A DNA stretch of 64,000 bases from Actinomadura flavalba DSM 45200 (GCF_000374305.1 NZ_KB894093.1:1550001-1614000), one strand, 5' to 3'. Positions 41,605-51,594 are shown, counted from the first letter of the stretch. The notes: generated from the letters alone by a model not told the origin. Made by a program: numbers and translations.

Positions 41605-44520
41605 TTAGTCCGGGAGGTCTTCCGGGGTGAGCGTCGAAAGCTGGGCGCGGGTGGGCTCGTCGCCCTCGGCCGCCGACTGCTCGGTGCGGCGCGCGTGGGC
41701 GGTGACGGCCGCGCGCAGGAGCTTGTCGACCTCGCGGCCGTTGCCGAACCGGAAGCGGTCGGCGGCGTCGGCCAGGTGGCGGCGCAGCGCGGCGGCGGTG
41801 TCGTCGGGCACGGCGTAGTCGGCGGCGCGGGCCTTGTCGGTGAAGATGCGCACCAGATCGTCCACGTCGTAGGGGGCGAACGTCAGCGTCCGCGCGAACC
41901 GCGAGGCCAGGCCGGGGTTCGACGCCAGGAACGCGTCCATCTCGGCCGTGTACCCGGCGGCGATCACCACGACCTCGTCGCGGTGGTCCTCCATGAGCTT
42001 GACGAGGGTGTCGATGGCCTCCAGCCCGAAGTCGTGGCCGCCGCCGGGCGAGCGCGCCAGCGCGTACGCCTCGTCCACGAACAGCACGCCGCCGCGCGCC
42101 CGCTCGAACACCGCCGCCGTCCGCTGCGCCGTCTGCCCGACCCACTCCCCGACCAGGTCCACGCGGGCCGCCTCCACGAGCTGACCCTGCGCCAGCACGC
42201 CGAGCGCCGCGAGCAGTTCGCCGTAGAGCCGGGCGACGGTCGTCTTGCCCGTGCCGGGCGGCCCCGCGAACACCAGGTGCCCGGTGACGGCGTCGGCGTC
42301 GAGCCCGGCCGCGCGGCGCCGCCGGGCCGAGTCGAGCAGCGCGAGCAGGTTCTGGATCTCGTGCTTGACCTCGTCCAGCCCGACCAGCGCGGTGAGCCGC
42401 GCCAGCACCGCCGCGACCTGGTCCGGGTCGCGCGTCTCACCGAAGCGGGCGGCCAGGCCCGCCGCGACGTCCAGGTCCTCGGGGAGCAGCAGCGTCAGCT
42501 CCTCCACCGACGGGTCGCCGTCGGCGAGGCGCTGCGCCTGCCGCTCCACCGCCGCCTCGAACACCCGGCGGGCCTCCCGGCCGTTGCCGAACGCGGCGTC
42601 CCGGCGGAGTCCCCGGAAGTGCGCGGCCACGGCGTCCCGGGTGCGCGGCGCCAGCCGGTAGCCGTCGCGGGCGGCGAGACTGCCGGTGATCTCGGTCAGC
42701 TCGTCGGCCGTGTAGTGCGGGAAGCCGATCGTGCGGGAGAACCGCGAGGCCAGGCCCGGGTTCGCCGCCAGGAACGACCGCATCTCGGCCGAGTAGCCCG
42801 CCACGATGACGACCACCTCGTCGCGGTGGTCCTCCATGAGCTTGACCAGGGTGTCGATGGCCTCCAGGCCGAAGTCGTGGCCGCCGCCGGTCGGCCGGGC
42901 CAGCGTGTACGCCTCGTCCACGAACAGCACGCCGCCGCGCGCCCGCTCGAACACCTCCGCCGTGAGCTGCGCCGTGTGCCCGACGCCCGTGCCGACCAGC
43001 CCGCCGCGGCTCACCTCCACGACCTGCCCGCGCTCGATCACGCCCAGCGCCGCGAGCAGTTCGCCGTAGAGCCGGGCGACGGTCGTCTTGCCCGTGCCCG
43101 GCGGGCCCGCGAACACCATGTGCCGGTTGATCGACGGCCCGGGCGGCAGGCCCGCGCGGCGGCGGCGCTCCGCGACCTTCTGCAGGTTGATGATCTTCTT
43201 GATCTCCTGCTTGACGGTCGCCAGGCCGATCATCGCGTCGAGTTCGGCGAGCAGCGGGGCCGCGCGGTCGGGCTGGTCCGCCGCGTCCTGGTCGCCGGTC
43301 GCCGGGGTCGCGGTGCCGGTGCGGGCGGGCTCGTCGGCCGCGTCCAGCAGGTCGGGACGGGCGTTGCCCTCGCTGACGACGCCGCTCGCCGCCAGCCGGG
43401 CCCCCGGCGCGACGATGATCCCCCGGTCGCCGCCGCCGGTGATCCGGCAGTCCCGCAGCGAGACGTCCGCGTCGTCCTCGGCCGAGACGCCGTAGCCGCC
43501 GCTGCCGGTGACCTCCACGCCGGACGCGCCGAGCCGCGCCCCGCCGACCGCGCGCAGCCCCATCTCACCGGCGTCCGCCACCGTCCCGCCGGTGACCGTG
43601 CCCTGCCCCGACTCGACCACGACGCCATGCGTCGCGGTGCCGCGCACCTCGCAGTCGTCGAAGACGCCGGTGCCGTCGTCCGAGACGCACAGCCCCGCGC
43701 GTCGGCCGCCCTCGGCCCGCACCCGGCGCGCCGTCAGCGACGCCCGCGCCGTCACCCACAGCGCCTCCAGCCCCGCGCCCCGCACGACGCAGTCCTCCAC
43801 GTGGGCGGTCGCGTTGTCGCGGACGACGAACGCGCACTCGCCCGTCCGCTCCAGCAGCGTCCCCCGCACGACGGCCTCGGCGCGGTCGTCCACGAGGATC
43901 GCGGCGCTGCCCGAGTCGGAGACGGTGCAGCGCTCGATCACCGGCCGCGAGCCCTCGGTCGCCCAGACGCCCGAGCCGCCCGCCGCCTCGACCCGGCACG
44001 ACCGCATCAGCACCGCGCTCCCCGTCCGGAACGCGACGGCGTTCGCCCGGGTGCCCCGCACGGTCGTGTCGTCCATGACGCCCGTCGCACCGGCGTAGAC
44101 GACGGCCCCGTCCCCGACCGAGCACTCGCGCAGCCCGACGTTCGCGCCGCCCCACACGCTCACCGCGACGCTGCCGGGCCTGCTCACGAACTCGCACTTC
44201 TGCGCCAGCACGCTGCCGCCCGGCACGCGCAGCGCGCTGCCGTCGTCGCTCCAGTTCCGCACGATGAGCCCCTGGAGCGTGACGCGTCCGCTGAGCCGCA
44301 TCGTCACGTCGGTGGCGCCGTCCAGGGTGACCGTTCCGGGGCCGGCGACGGCGGTGAGGATGAAGTCGGCCTCGCTCTCGAACCCGGTGCCCGGGTAGTG
44401 CCCGGGTTCGACCAGGATGTGCTTCCCCGTCGGCCCGTAGGGCGGCAGCGGAGCCCGCAACGCGTCCAGCACCGTCCGGAACGCCCGGGGCGCCGTACGC
44501 GAGACGACCAGTCGCAGCAA
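41605..44520 (-). CDS. Beta-helix protein with two CbxX-type AAA+ ATPase domains
   Basis: 971 residues. Residues 35-390 form a right-handed parallel beta-helix made of repeating strand-turn units ([53 protein letters not shown]). Two CbxX/CfqX (EccA/SpoVK-like) AAA+ modules follow, at about 425-690 and 705-960. Their Walker A motifs GPPGTGKTT are near 472-479 and 753-760, and their Walker B motifs VLFVDEAY near 531 and 812; both look active. CbxX-type rings remodel partner proteins, as in type VII secretion. The beta-helix may be the substrate-binding part. The gene stands alone. Confidence 0.9.
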   Translation of the reverse strand: MLRLVVSRTAPRAFRTVLDALRAPLPPYGPTGKHILVEPGHYPGTGFESEADFILTAVAGPGTVTLDGATDVTMRLSGRVTLQGLIVRNWSDDGSALRVPGGSVLAQKCEFVSRPGSVAVSVWGGANVGLRECSVGDGAVVYAGATGVMDDTTVRGTRANAVAFRTGSAVLMRSCRVEAAGGSGVWATEGSRPVIERCTVSDSGSAAILVDDRAEAVVRGTLLERTGECAFVVRDNATAHVEDCVVRGAGLEALWVTARASLTARRVRAEGGRRAGLCVSDDGTGVFDDCEVRGTATHGVVVESGQGTVTGGTVADAGEMGLRAVGGARLGASGVEVTGSGGYGVSAEDDADVSLRDCRITGGGDRGIIVAPGARLAASGVVSEGNARPDLLDAADEPARTGTATPATGDQDAADQPDRAAPLLAELDAMIGLATVKQEIKKIINLQKVAERRRRAGLPPGPSINRHMVFAGPPGTGKTTVARLYGELLAALGVIERGQVVEVSRGGLVGTGVGHTAQLTAEVFERARGGVLFVDEAYTLARPTGGGHDFGLEAIDTLVKLMEDHRDEVVVIVAGYSAEMRSFLAANPGLASRFSRTIGFPHYTADELTEITGSLAARDGYRLAPRTRDAVAAHFRGLRRDAAFGNGREARRVFEAAVERQAQRLADGDPSVEELTLLLPEDLDVAAGLAARFGETRDPDQVAAVLARLTALVGLDEVKHEIQNLLALLDSARRRRAAGLDADAVTGHLVFAGPPGTGKTTVARLYGELLAALGVLAQGQLVEAARVDLVGEWVGQTAQRTAAVFERARGGVLFVDEAYALARSPGGGHDFGLEAIDTLVKLMEDHRDEVVVIAAGYTAEMDAFLASNPGLASRFARTLTFAPYDVDDLVRIFTDKARAADYAVPDDTAAALRRHLADAADRFRFGNGREVDKLLRAAVTAHARRTEQSAAEGDEPTRAQLSTLTPEDLPD

Positions 44521-44592
44521 CGCGCCTCCTCACCCCCGAACGTCGCCCCATCGTCGCACCCGGCCACCCGAACCCGCCACGAACCGGCACCT

Positions 44593-46089
44593 TTACCGCA
44601 CCTCGCTGAGATCCGGCTCCGCGACGGCGGGCGCCGCTCGCGGGAGCAGGCGCAGCGCGGCGGCGCCGAGCGCGACGTGCAGCAGCACGGCCACCCCGGC
44701 GGCGGCGCGCAGGCCGGTGGTGAAGGCCGTCTTCGCGTCGTGGACGGTCGCCGGGGCGAGGCCGGGCAGGTCGAGGGTCGCGCCGAGGGTGGGCGCGGCG
44801 TCCGGCCCCAGCAGGCGGAAGATCAGCGCGGCGAGGGAGCCCAGCAGCGCGATGCCCAGCGCGTTGCCGATCTCGTTGCTCGTCTCAGCGATGGCGCCCG
44901 CCGCGCCCGCCCGCTCCGGCGGGACCGCCGCGACCGCGGTGTCGGCCACGACGCTGAACGAGATGCCGTAGCCGACGCCCGCGACCACCGTCGAGGCGAT
45001 GTACCAGCCGGTCCCGCCGCTGACCGTGACGGGCAGCAGCAGCGCCAGCCCGGCCGCGACCGAGAAGTGGGCGAGGACGAGCACGGCCCGCTTGCCGACG
45101 CGCTGCACGATCACCGGCGTGACGACGCACATGACCGTCAGGACCACGGCGCCCGGCAGCGCGAGCAGCGCCGCGTCCAGCACGGTCAGGCCCCGCACCG
45201 ACTGGAGGTAGATCCCGGCCAGGTACGCCGCCGCCGACCACGCGGCCAGCGGCAGCAGACCGGTGATGATCGCGATCGTGAACACCCGGTCGCGGAACAG
45301 CGAGAAGTCGATCAGGGGGTGGTCGAGGTGCCGCTGGCGGCGGACGAACCACGTCACCAGCGCGGCACCCGCCGCCGTCGTCAGCACCGGCGCGGCCGAC
45401 ACCCCCTGCGCGGCGACGTGCTTGAGCCCGTAGATCGTCAGCAGCAGGCCGGCGGCGGAGGTGACGACGCTGAGCGCGTCCACGCGGCCCGGCCGCGTCG
45501 TGCGCACCTCGCGGAGCAGCACGGGCGCGGCCAGGACGAACACGGCGATGACCGGCAGGTTGATCAGGAAGACCGATCCCCACCAGAACCGCTCCAGCAG
45601 CACCCCGCCGACGACCGGCCCGATCGCGAACCCGGCCGCGAACGCGGCGGCGAAGATACCGATGGCCTGCGCGCGGCGGCGCGCGTCGGGGAACAGCTCG
45701 CTCAGCACGGCCAGCGCCGAGGGCAGCAGCGTCGCCCCGGCCACGCCCATGAGCACGCGGAACGCGATGAGCAGTTCGGGGTTCGGCGCCAGCGCCGCCC
45801 CGATCGACCCGGCTCCGAACACGGTCGCGCCGATCATCAGCAGCCGCAGGCGGCCGTAGCGGTCGCCGAGGTTCCCGAAGGCGATCAGCAGGGAGCCGAC
45901 GGCGAAGCCGTAGACGTCCAGAATCCAGAGTGCCTGGTCGGCGGTCGGGTCGAGGGCCTGGCTGATCCGGGGCATCGCCAGGAACAGGATCGACCCGTCC
46001 ATGGAGACGAGCAGCACCGGTCCGAGGATCACCACGAGTCCGAGCCATGAACGCAGGCCCGAGGAGAGGGGCGAATGTGGGTTCTTCAT
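44593..46089 (-). CDS. MFS drug-efflux transporter (EmrB/QacA, DHA2 family)
   Basis: 498 residues, about fourteen membrane segments. Motif A is seen as GNLGDRYGRLRLL, and motif C-like GPVVGGVLLERFWWGSVFLINLP is typical of the 14-helix DHA2 exporters. ATG 46089 is taken as the start; the frame extends 78 bp upstream but into the operator region. The divergent XRE gene at 46194 and the long palindrome between them suggest repression by that regulator. Substrate unknown. Confidence 0.9.
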   Translation of the reverse strand: MKNPHSPLSSGLRSWLGLVVILGPVLLVSMDGSILFLAMPRISQALDPTADQALWILDVYGFAVGSLLIAFGNLGDRYGRLRLLMIGATVFGAGSIGAALAPNPELLIAFRVLMGVAGATLLPSALAVLSELFPDARRRAQAIGIFAAAFAAGFAIGPVVGGVLLERFWWGSVFLINLPVIAVFVLAAPVLLREVRTTRPGRVDALSVVTSAAGLLLTIYGLKHVAAQGVSAAPVLTTAAGAALVTWFVRRQRHLDHPLIDFSLFRDRVFTIAIITGLLPLAAWSAAAYLAGIYLQSVRGLTVLDAALLALPGAVVLTVMCVVTPVIVQRVGKRAVLVLAHFSVAAGLALLLPVTVSGGTGWYIASTVVAGVGYGISFSVVADTAVAAVPPERAGAAGAIAETSNEIGNALGIALLGSLAALIFRLLGPDAAPTLGATLDLPGLAPATVHDAKTAFTTGLRAAAGVAVLLHVALGAAALRLLPRAAPAVAEPDLSEVR

Positions 46090-46130
46090 GCCGTCGACCG
46101 TCCGCCATCGCGGACCGGGCAACCATCCCC

Positions 46131-46167
46131 GTGCCGTGGGTAGACCCAGCAGGTGTACCCACGGCAC
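46131..46167. promoter_or_regulatory. 37-bp interrupted palindrome between MFS and XRE genes
   Basis: GTGCCGTGGGTA (46131-46142) and TACCCACGGCAC (46156-46167) are exact 12-bp inverted arms separated by 13 bp. The site lies midway between the two divergent start codons (46089 and 46194). It is the natural binding site for the XRE regulator. Confidence 0.7.
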
Positions 46168-46193
46168 CCCGCCCGCGACCTAGGCTCGGAGGC

Positions 46194-47036
46194 GTGGAGA
46201 GCTTGGGGACGTTTCTGAAGAACCGCCGCGACCGGGTCACCCCGGCCGATGTCGGGCTGCGCACCTACGGCACCTCGCGCCGCGTCCCCGGACTGCGCCG
46301 CGAGGAACTCGCGCAGCTCGCCGGCGTCAGCGCGGGCTACTACACGCGGCTGGAGCAGGGCCAGGCCGAGACCGCCTCCGAGCAGGTGCTCGGCGCGCTC
46401 GCCCGGGTGCTCCGCCTCGACGCGGTCGAGACCGTCCACCTTGGCAACCTCGCGCGGCAGTCCGGCAAGTCCGGCCTGTCGGAACCGCCGCCCGAGGAGG
46501 CGCACCCGCGCGTCCTCGCGTTGCTGGACTCGCTCGGCGGGACGACGCCCGCCGTCGTCCTCGGCCGTCGCGGCGACGTGCTCGCCTGGAACCGCACCGG
46601 GCACGCGCTCGTCGCCGGGCACGTCCCGTTCGACGCGCCGCACGACCCGGCCCGGCGCCCGTCGATCCCGCGCATGTTCTTCCTCGACCCGCTCACCCGC
46701 GACCTGCACCGCAACTGGCACGAACTGGCGCGTATCCACGTCGCCTACCTGCGGCTCACGGCGGGCCGGTACCCCACGGACGCGCGCCTGGCCGCGCTGA
46801 TCGGCGAGATCACCATGCGCAGCGACGACTTCGCGACGCTGTGGGCCACCGGCGACGTCGCGGACTGCACGGTCGGCGCCATGCGCTTCCAACACTCCAC
46901 CGTCGGCGCCGTGAACGTGTCGTACCAGGTGTGGCTGCAACCCGACAGCCCCGACCACCGCCTGGAGGTCTACACCCCGGACGACCCACCCTCCACCGAC
47001 GCCCTACGCATCCTCGCCCAACAGAGCCAGACCTGA
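46194..47036 (+). CDS. XRE regulator with MmyB-like ligand-binding domain
   Basis: 280 residues. GTG 46194 with GGAGG close upstream. Helix-turn-helix GLRREELAQLAGVSAGYYTRLEQGQ, then the MmyB-type ligand-binding (PAS-like) domain: RRGDVLAWNRTGHALVAGH, RNWHELARIHVAYLRLTAG and the FQHSTVGAVNVSYQVWL end. This family usually controls an adjacent divergent gene, here the MFS exporter. Confidence 0.9.
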   Translation: MESLGTFLKNRRDRVTPADVGLRTYGTSRRVPGLRREELAQLAGVSAGYYTRLEQGQAETASEQVLGALARVLRLDAVETVHLGNLARQSGKSGLSEPPPEEAHPRVLALLDSLGGTTPAVVLGRRGDVLAWNRTGHALVAGHVPFDAPHDPARRPSIPRMFFLDPLTRDLHRNWHELARIHVAYLRLTAGRYPTDARLAALIGEITMRSDDFATLWATGDVADCTVGAMRFQHSTVGAVNVSYQVWLQPDSPDHRLEVYTPDDPPSTDALRILAQQSQT

Positions 47037-47059
47037 GCCCGCAAAAGCCCCGATAGGGC

Positions 47060-47265
47060 ACCCAAGATGAGCGATCCCCGAACACCACCACCCTGCCCTG
47101 CCCTGCCCGAACCGAGCCGAACCGAGCCGACCCGACGGCGCCGCCGCACCCACCGTCCGCACGCCCCGGCATCGTCACCGACCGCAGACCGTCCGGACGG
47201 CACCGACCGCGGACCGTTCGGACGGCACCGACCGCGGACCGTTCGGACGGCACCGGCGATGCGAG
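47060..47265. repeat. Short tandem repeats upstream of the two-component genes
   Basis: CCCTG repeats (47091-47106) and GAACCGAGCC repeats (about 47107-47129) are followed by three near-perfect copies of a 24-bp unit GACCGCGGACCGTTCGGACGGCAC at about 47180-47255. The 327-bp interval from 47037 to 47363 holds no supported gene. Confidence 0.65.
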
Positions 47266-47363
47266 CCAGCCAGGCGGCCCGCGAGACCCGGTGTGGTTAC
47301 TGAGGGCGGGGTAAAGGGTGGGCGCAGTAGCGTGCGGGGTGGGCGTGCCTTGGAGGCGATCGC

Positions 47364-48044
47364 GTGGGGGACAGGAGCCGGGTGCTCGTCGTGGACGACG
47401 AGGCTGCCATCCGCGACCTGATGCGGACCGCGCTGCGGTTCCACGGGTTCGACGTCACCGAGGCGGGCAGCGGCGCCGAGGCCGTCGCGGCGGTGCGCGA
47501 CGCGCGGCCGGACCTGATGCTGCTCGACGTCATGCTGCCCGACATCGACGGGTTCGAGGTGTGCCGGGTGCTGCGCGAAGAGGGCGAGGACGTCCCCGTC
47601 ATCTTCCTCACCGCGCGCGACACCGCGTCCGACACGGTCCTCGGCCTGTCCATCGGCGGCGACGACTACGTCACCAAGCCGTTCTCCATCGAGGCGCTGG
47701 TCGCGCGGGTGCGGGCCGTGCTGCGCCGCACCGCGCCGCCCGAACGCGACGAGGTGCTGCGCGTCGCGGATGTCGAACTCGACGAGGCGACTTGGACGGT
47801 CCGCCGTGCGGGCACTGAGATCGAGCTGTCGCCCACCGAGTTCCGCCTGCTCGCCCACCTGATGCGCCACCACGGCCGCGTCCTGACCCGCGCGCAGCTC
47901 CTCAAGCACGTCTGGGGCTGGGAGCACCACGGCAACCCGCAGGTCGTCGAGACCTACATCTCCTACCTGCGCCGCAAACTCGACCCGCTCGGCCCGCCGC
48001 TCATCCGCACCCGGCGCGGCGTCGGCTACACGCTCCAGCCATGA
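47364..48044 (+). CDS. OmpR/PhoB-family response regulator
   Basis: 226 residues. Receiver domain with VVDDEAAIRDL, phospho-Asp in LMLLDVMLPDIDG and Lys in DDYVTKPFS; then the winged-helix effector domain with LSPTEFRLLAHLMRHHGRVLTRAQLL and a C-terminal hairpin RTRRGVGYTL. GTG start at 47364. It overlaps the histidine kinase gene by 4 bp, so the two form a cognate pair. Confidence 0.93.
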   Translation: MGDRSRVLVVDDEAAIRDLMRTALRFHGFDVTEAGSGAEAVAAVRDARPDLMLLDVMLPDIDGFEVCRVLREEGEDVPVIFLTARDTASDTVLGLSIGGDDYVTKPFSIEALVARVRAVLRRTAPPERDEVLRVADVELDEATWTVRRAGTEIELSPTEFRLLAHLMRHHGRVLTRAQLLKHVWGWEHHGNPQVVETYISYLRRKLDPLGPPLIRTRRGVGYTLQP

Positions 48045-49390
48045 CGCTCAACGCGCGGCTGCTGACCGGGCTGCTCGCGGTGTCGGCCGCCGGGCTGCTG
48101 GTCACGGGGCTGGTGAGCGCGCTCGTCCTGCACGACTACCTGATGCGCCGCGTCGACGGCCAACTGGAGGCCGCCCGCGACCGCACCGTCGCCCGGCTCG
48201 TCAACCCCGGCCTGCCCGACGACACCACGGCGCCCGCGCTGTTCGTCGTCGCCGTCGTCACCCGCGACGGGCGAATCCGCGTGCTGAGCGCGCCGGACGT
48301 CGACCCGTCCCCGGCCGTCGCGGAGCTGACGCGCCTCGGTTCGGCGGGCGTCGCGCGGCGGGCCGCCGACCTGCGGCCGTTCTCGCTGCCCGACCTGCGG
48401 GCCGTCGCGCGGCCTGCCCGGAACGGGAACTATGTCGTGGTCGCGACGCCGCTGGCGGAGATCGACGCGGCCGTCCGCAACCTCGTGCTCACCGAGCTGA
48501 TCACGGCGCTGCTGCTGCTCACCGTCCTCGGGCTCGTCGGCCGGCGCCTCATCCAGACCGGCCTGCTGCCGCTCGGCCGGATGGCCGGCACCGCCCAGGC
48601 GATCACCGCGGGCGGCGACCTGCGCGCCCGCATGCCCGGCCCCGGCGAGCGCGACGAGACGGCCCGGCTCGCCGCCGCGATCAACGTCATGCTGGAACGG
48701 ATCGAGCAGGCGTTCCACGCCCGCGTCCGTTCCGAGGCCCGGGTCCGCGAGTTCGCCGCCGACGCCTCGCACGAGCTGCGCACCCCGCTCACCACCATCC
48801 AGGGCTACGCCGAGCTGTACCGGCACGGCGCGCTGGACGACGCCGAGCTGCCCGCCGCGATGAGCCGCATCGAGGCGGAGGCGCAGCGCATGTCGCGGCT
48901 CGTCGGTGACCTGCTCGACCTCGCCCGCCTCGACCGCGAGGCGGGCCTGCGCCCGGAGAGCGCCGACCTGGTGCCGCTCGCTCGGGAGGCCGTCGCGGAC
49001 GCGTCGGCGGCGGCGCCCGGCCGCGTCTTCACGCTCGACGCCCCGCCGACGCTGCGCGCCACGGTCGACGAGGCGCGGACGCGTCAGATCCTCGGGAACC
49101 TGCTGGCCAACGTCCGCGAGCACACCCCGCCGGACACGGCGGCGACCGTCCGGCTCACCGCGTCCGCAACCGTGGCGATCATCGAGGTCACCGACGACGG
49201 GCCCGGCATGACGCCGCAGAACGCGGCCCGCGCCTTCGAGCGCTTCCACCGCGCCGACCCCGCCCCGGACGGGACGGGACTCGGCCTGCCCATCGTCGCC
49301 GCCATCGCCTCCGCCCACGGCGGCGAGGCGGTCCTGCGGTCGTCCCCGGGCCACGGCACGACCGTGCGCGTCACCCTTCCCCTTCGCTGA
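48041..49390 (+). CDS. Sensor histidine kinase
   Basis: 449 residues. Two membrane helices (about 8-30 and 145-165) flank an extracytoplasmic sensor of roughly 110 residues. HAMP follows, then the H-box DASHELRTPLTTIQGYAEL and the ATPase with N-box NLLANVREHTP, DDGPGM and GTGLGLPIV. Partner of the response regulator it overlaps. A bidirectional terminator follows immediately. The stimulus is unknown. Confidence 0.93.
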   Translation: MTLNARLLTGLLAVSAAGLLVTGLVSALVLHDYLMRRVDGQLEAARDRTVARLVNPGLPDDTTAPALFVVAVVTRDGRIRVLSAPDVDPSPAVAELTRLGSAGVARRAADLRPFSLPDLRAVARPARNGNYVVVATPLAEIDAAVRNLVLTELITALLLLTVLGLVGRRLIQTGLLPLGRMAGTAQAITAGGDLRARMPGPGERDETARLAAAINVMLERIEQAFHARVRSEARVREFAADASHELRTPLTTIQGYAELYRHGALDDAELPAAMSRIEAEAQRMSRLVGDLLDLARLDREAGLRPESADLVPLAREAVADASAAAPGRVFTLDAPPTLRATVDEARTRQILGNLLANVREHTPPDTAATVRLTASATVAIIEVTDDGPGMTPQNAARAFERFHRADPAPDGTGLGLPIVAAIASAHGGEAVLRSSPGHGTTVRVTLPLR

Positions 49391-49436
49391 AAAAGGGACG
49401 GGCGGCGCCGATCGCGGCGCCGCCCGTCCCCCTTTT
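49391..49436. terminator. Bidirectional rho-independent terminator
   Basis: A 16-bp perfect stem (GGGACGGGCGGCGCCG and complement around ATCG) is flanked by AAAA on the left and CCTTTT on the right. It can end both the kinase transcript and the convergent gene at 49438-49905. Confidence 0.9.
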
Positions 49437-49437
49437 G

Positions 49438-49905
49438 TCAGCTCTTCGGGACGCGGACGAGGTTCGCGGTGCGGGTCGCGCCGGAGCGCGGGCCGCTGAC
49501 GACGACCGTGGCGCCGTTGCGCAGGGCGTCCAGCTTGGACTTCTCGCCCTTGACGCGAACGCGGGTGCGGTCGTTGGTCGTCCACTGCCACGACGCGCCG
49601 TCCGCGCTGCGGACGGTGAGCTTGCCGTCGGCGCGCGCGGTGACCGTGCCCTTCTGCCAGGTCACGACGCGGAAGGCGTTCCCGCGCCGCACGGTGGCCT
49701 CGCCGTGCACACCGCGCGTGGCGGCGCGATGCCGGTGCTGGCCGGGCTTGCGTGGCTTGTCCGTCTTGGTCGCGCTCGGTGAGGCGGACGGTGCGGGACT
49801 CGGCCCCGCCACGGCCGGGACGGCGACGAACAGGCCCCCGCCCAGCAGCGCGACGGACCCGATCCCAACGGCGATGGTCTTCCTGTCGGCTTTCACGTCA
49901 GCCAT
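49438..49905 (-). CDS. Exported DUF5666-like small protein
   Basis: 155 residues. A signal or anchor helix at about 11-33 is followed by a Pro/Ser/Thr/Lys linker. A C-terminal beta-rich domain (about 65-155: VTWQKGTVTARADGKLTVRSADGASWQW, ATVVVSG) resembles the OB-like DUF5666 fold found in exported actinobacterial proteins. GGGAGGG precedes ATG 49905. Its position behind a two-component system suggests cell-envelope relevance, but no function can be given. Confidence 0.75.
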   Translation of the reverse strand: MADVKADRKTIAVGIGSVALLGGGLFVAVPAVAGPSPAPSASPSATKTDKPRKPGQHRHRAATRGVHGEATVRRGNAFRVVTWQKGTVTARADGKLTVRSADGASWQWTTNDRTRVRVKGEKSKLDALRNGATVVVSGPRSGATRTANLVRVPKS

Positions 49906-49980
49906 GAAACCCTCCCGCCGCCCCCGGAGCGAGGGAGATCCGCTGGGAAAACCCTGAGAGAACTCCCAGGAACGGACGGC

Positions 49981-50454
49981 TCAGGCCGTGAGCGCGACCG
50001 CGCCGATCGCGACGGTGCCGCACAGGTCGATGACCCCGCACCACTCCGACCAGCCCCGGGGCACGACCCGGCGCGTCAGGAAGTGCACGCCGTCCCACAG
50101 CGCGTGGCCGAGCCATCCGGCGGCCAGCAGCCACCAGCCCGCCGTGCCCCCGGCGACCAGGGCCGCCACGCCCAGGCCGACGAAGACGACAAGTCCGGCG
50201 AGCTGGACGGCGAGCGTCCTGCGGTCACCGAGGGACCGGCGGACCGCGCCGATGCCCAGGTAGAACAGCGGCATGCTGATGAGCAGGGCCGCGAGCCGGT
50301 CCATGCCCGGCATTCCGTCCGCGAACGTCGCGAACGCGACGGCGAGCCCGAACCAGGCGGGCCAGCGGCGTCCGATCGCCCGCAGGACGCCGTGGTGCGC
50401 ATGGCCGGTCATCAGGTGCGGGCGGGGTCGGGTCTCCTGTGTTTCGACGGACAC
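49981..50454 (-). CDS. Four- or five-helix membrane protein, unknown function
   Basis: 157 residues with hydrophobic segments near 33-50, 56-72, 80-100, 104-122 and 140-156. A His-containing loop GHALWDGVHFLTRRVVPRGWSEWCG between the last two helices is the most distinctive part. GTG start 50454 is preceded by AAGGAG. Single gene, divergent from the GlxA-like regulator at 50591. Confidence 0.78.
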   Translation of the reverse strand: MSVETQETRPRPHLMTGHAHHGVLRAIGRRWPAWFGLAVAFATFADGMPGMDRLAALLISMPLFYLGIGAVRRSLGDRRTLAVQLAGLVVFVGLGVAALVAGGTAGWWLLAAGWLGHALWDGVHFLTRRVVPRGWSEWCGVIDLCGTVAIGAVALTA

Positions 50455-50590
50455 GGCGTCTCCTTCGGTCGGGGCGGTGCGTTCGCCGCCTCGCCCCGAA
50501 CTCTGCGCGCGCGGCGGCGCGCTGTCCCGTCCGGGCGTCCGGGATGTCCGTCCTCTTGGGGTGCGCGTCCGCCGGACGTAGGGTTGCGGC

Positions 50591-51580
50591 GTGCGAGATC
50601 GGGCGATCGTGGTGGTCTGCTACGAAGCGGCGGAGCTGCTCGACGTCGCGTCCGTGACGACGCCGCTCGCCATGGCCAACGTCCTCGGCGCGGTCGGGCG
50701 GCCCTACCGCGTGCGGGTCGCCGCGCCCGGCGGCGGGCCGGTCGCCTGCGGGTCCGGGCTGACGCTCGGCGCGCACGAGCCGCTGGAACAGGTCGCCGGG
50801 CCGCTCGACACGCTCGTCGTCTCCGGCGGTACCGGGTTCGAGCGCGCGGCGGACGACGTCCGGCTCGTCGGGCATGTCCGGCGGCTGGCGCGGGAGAGCA
50901 GGCGGGTGGCGTCCGTCTGCACGGGCGCCGCCGTCCTCGCCGCCGCCGGGCTCCTCGACGGACGCCGCGCCACCACCCACTGGCGCTACGCCGACCGCAT
51001 CGCGTCCCGTCACCCCGGCACCGTCGTCGACCCCACGCCGCTGTGGGTCCGCGACGGCCACGTGTACACGGCGGCCGGTGTCACCAGCGCGCTCGACCTC
51101 ACGCTGGCGTTCATCGAGGAGGACCACGGCGCCGACCTGGCCCGCCAGGTCGCCCGGCACCTCGTCACCTACCTCCAGCGGCCCGCCGACCAGGCGCAGC
51201 TCAGCATGTTCACCGCCGCGCCCGCCCCCCGCGACGACACGATCCGGACGCTCCTCGACCACATCGCCGCCCATCCCGCCGACGACCTCGGCACCGAGGC
51301 CCTCGCCGCCCGCGCCGCCGTGACCGTCCGCCACCTCACCCGGCTGTTCACCCTGCACCTGGGCCGGACGCCGGGGCAGGTCGTCCGCGCGGCCCGCGTC
51401 GAGGCCGCCGCGCACCTCCTGCGGTCCACGACGCTGCCCGTCGCGACGGTCGCCGCCCGCTGCGGCTTCGCCAGCGCCGAATCCCTGCGCCAGGTCTTCA
51501 CCGCCCACAAGGGTGTACCGCCCTCCCGCTACCGCAGGGAACACGCCCTCGGCGCCCCGCCCCGGACGACACCGGCGTAG
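50591..51580 (+). CDS. GlxA-like AraC-family regulator (DJ-1/PfpI plus HTH)
   Basis: 329 residues. N-terminal DJ-1/PfpI (class I amidotransferase-like) domain of about 170 residues with SVCTGAAVLAAAGLLDGRRATTHW, where the Cys sits at the nucleophile elbow. The C-terminal AraC-type double helix-turn-helix (VRHLTRLFTLHLGRTPGQVV, VAARCGFASAESLRQVFTAHKGVPPSRYR) follows. Such regulators sense small metabolites or are catalytically dead sensors. The RidA-like gene lies 14 bp downstream on the same strand. Confidence 0.9.
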   Translation: MRDRAIVVVCYEAAELLDVASVTTPLAMANVLGAVGRPYRVRVAAPGGGPVACGSGLTLGAHEPLEQVAGPLDTLVVSGGTGFERAADDVRLVGHVRRLARESRRVASVCTGAAVLAAAGLLDGRRATTHWRYADRIASRHPGTVVDPTPLWVRDGHVYTAAGVTSALDLTLAFIEEDHGADLARQVARHLVTYLQRPADQAQLSMFTAAPAPRDDTIRTLLDHIAAHPADDLGTEALAARAAVTVRHLTRLFTLHLGRTPGQVVRAARVEAAAHLLRSTTLPVATVAARCGFASAESLRQVFTAHKGVPPSRYRREHALGAPPRTTPA

Positions 51581-51594
51581 GCGATCATCGACGG

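Noticed and set aside
41188..46050. A 1,600-codon forward frame across 41-46 kb
   Set aside because: It is the antisense shadow of the beta-helix/AAA gene and the MFS gene, both of which have clear domains on the reverse strand.
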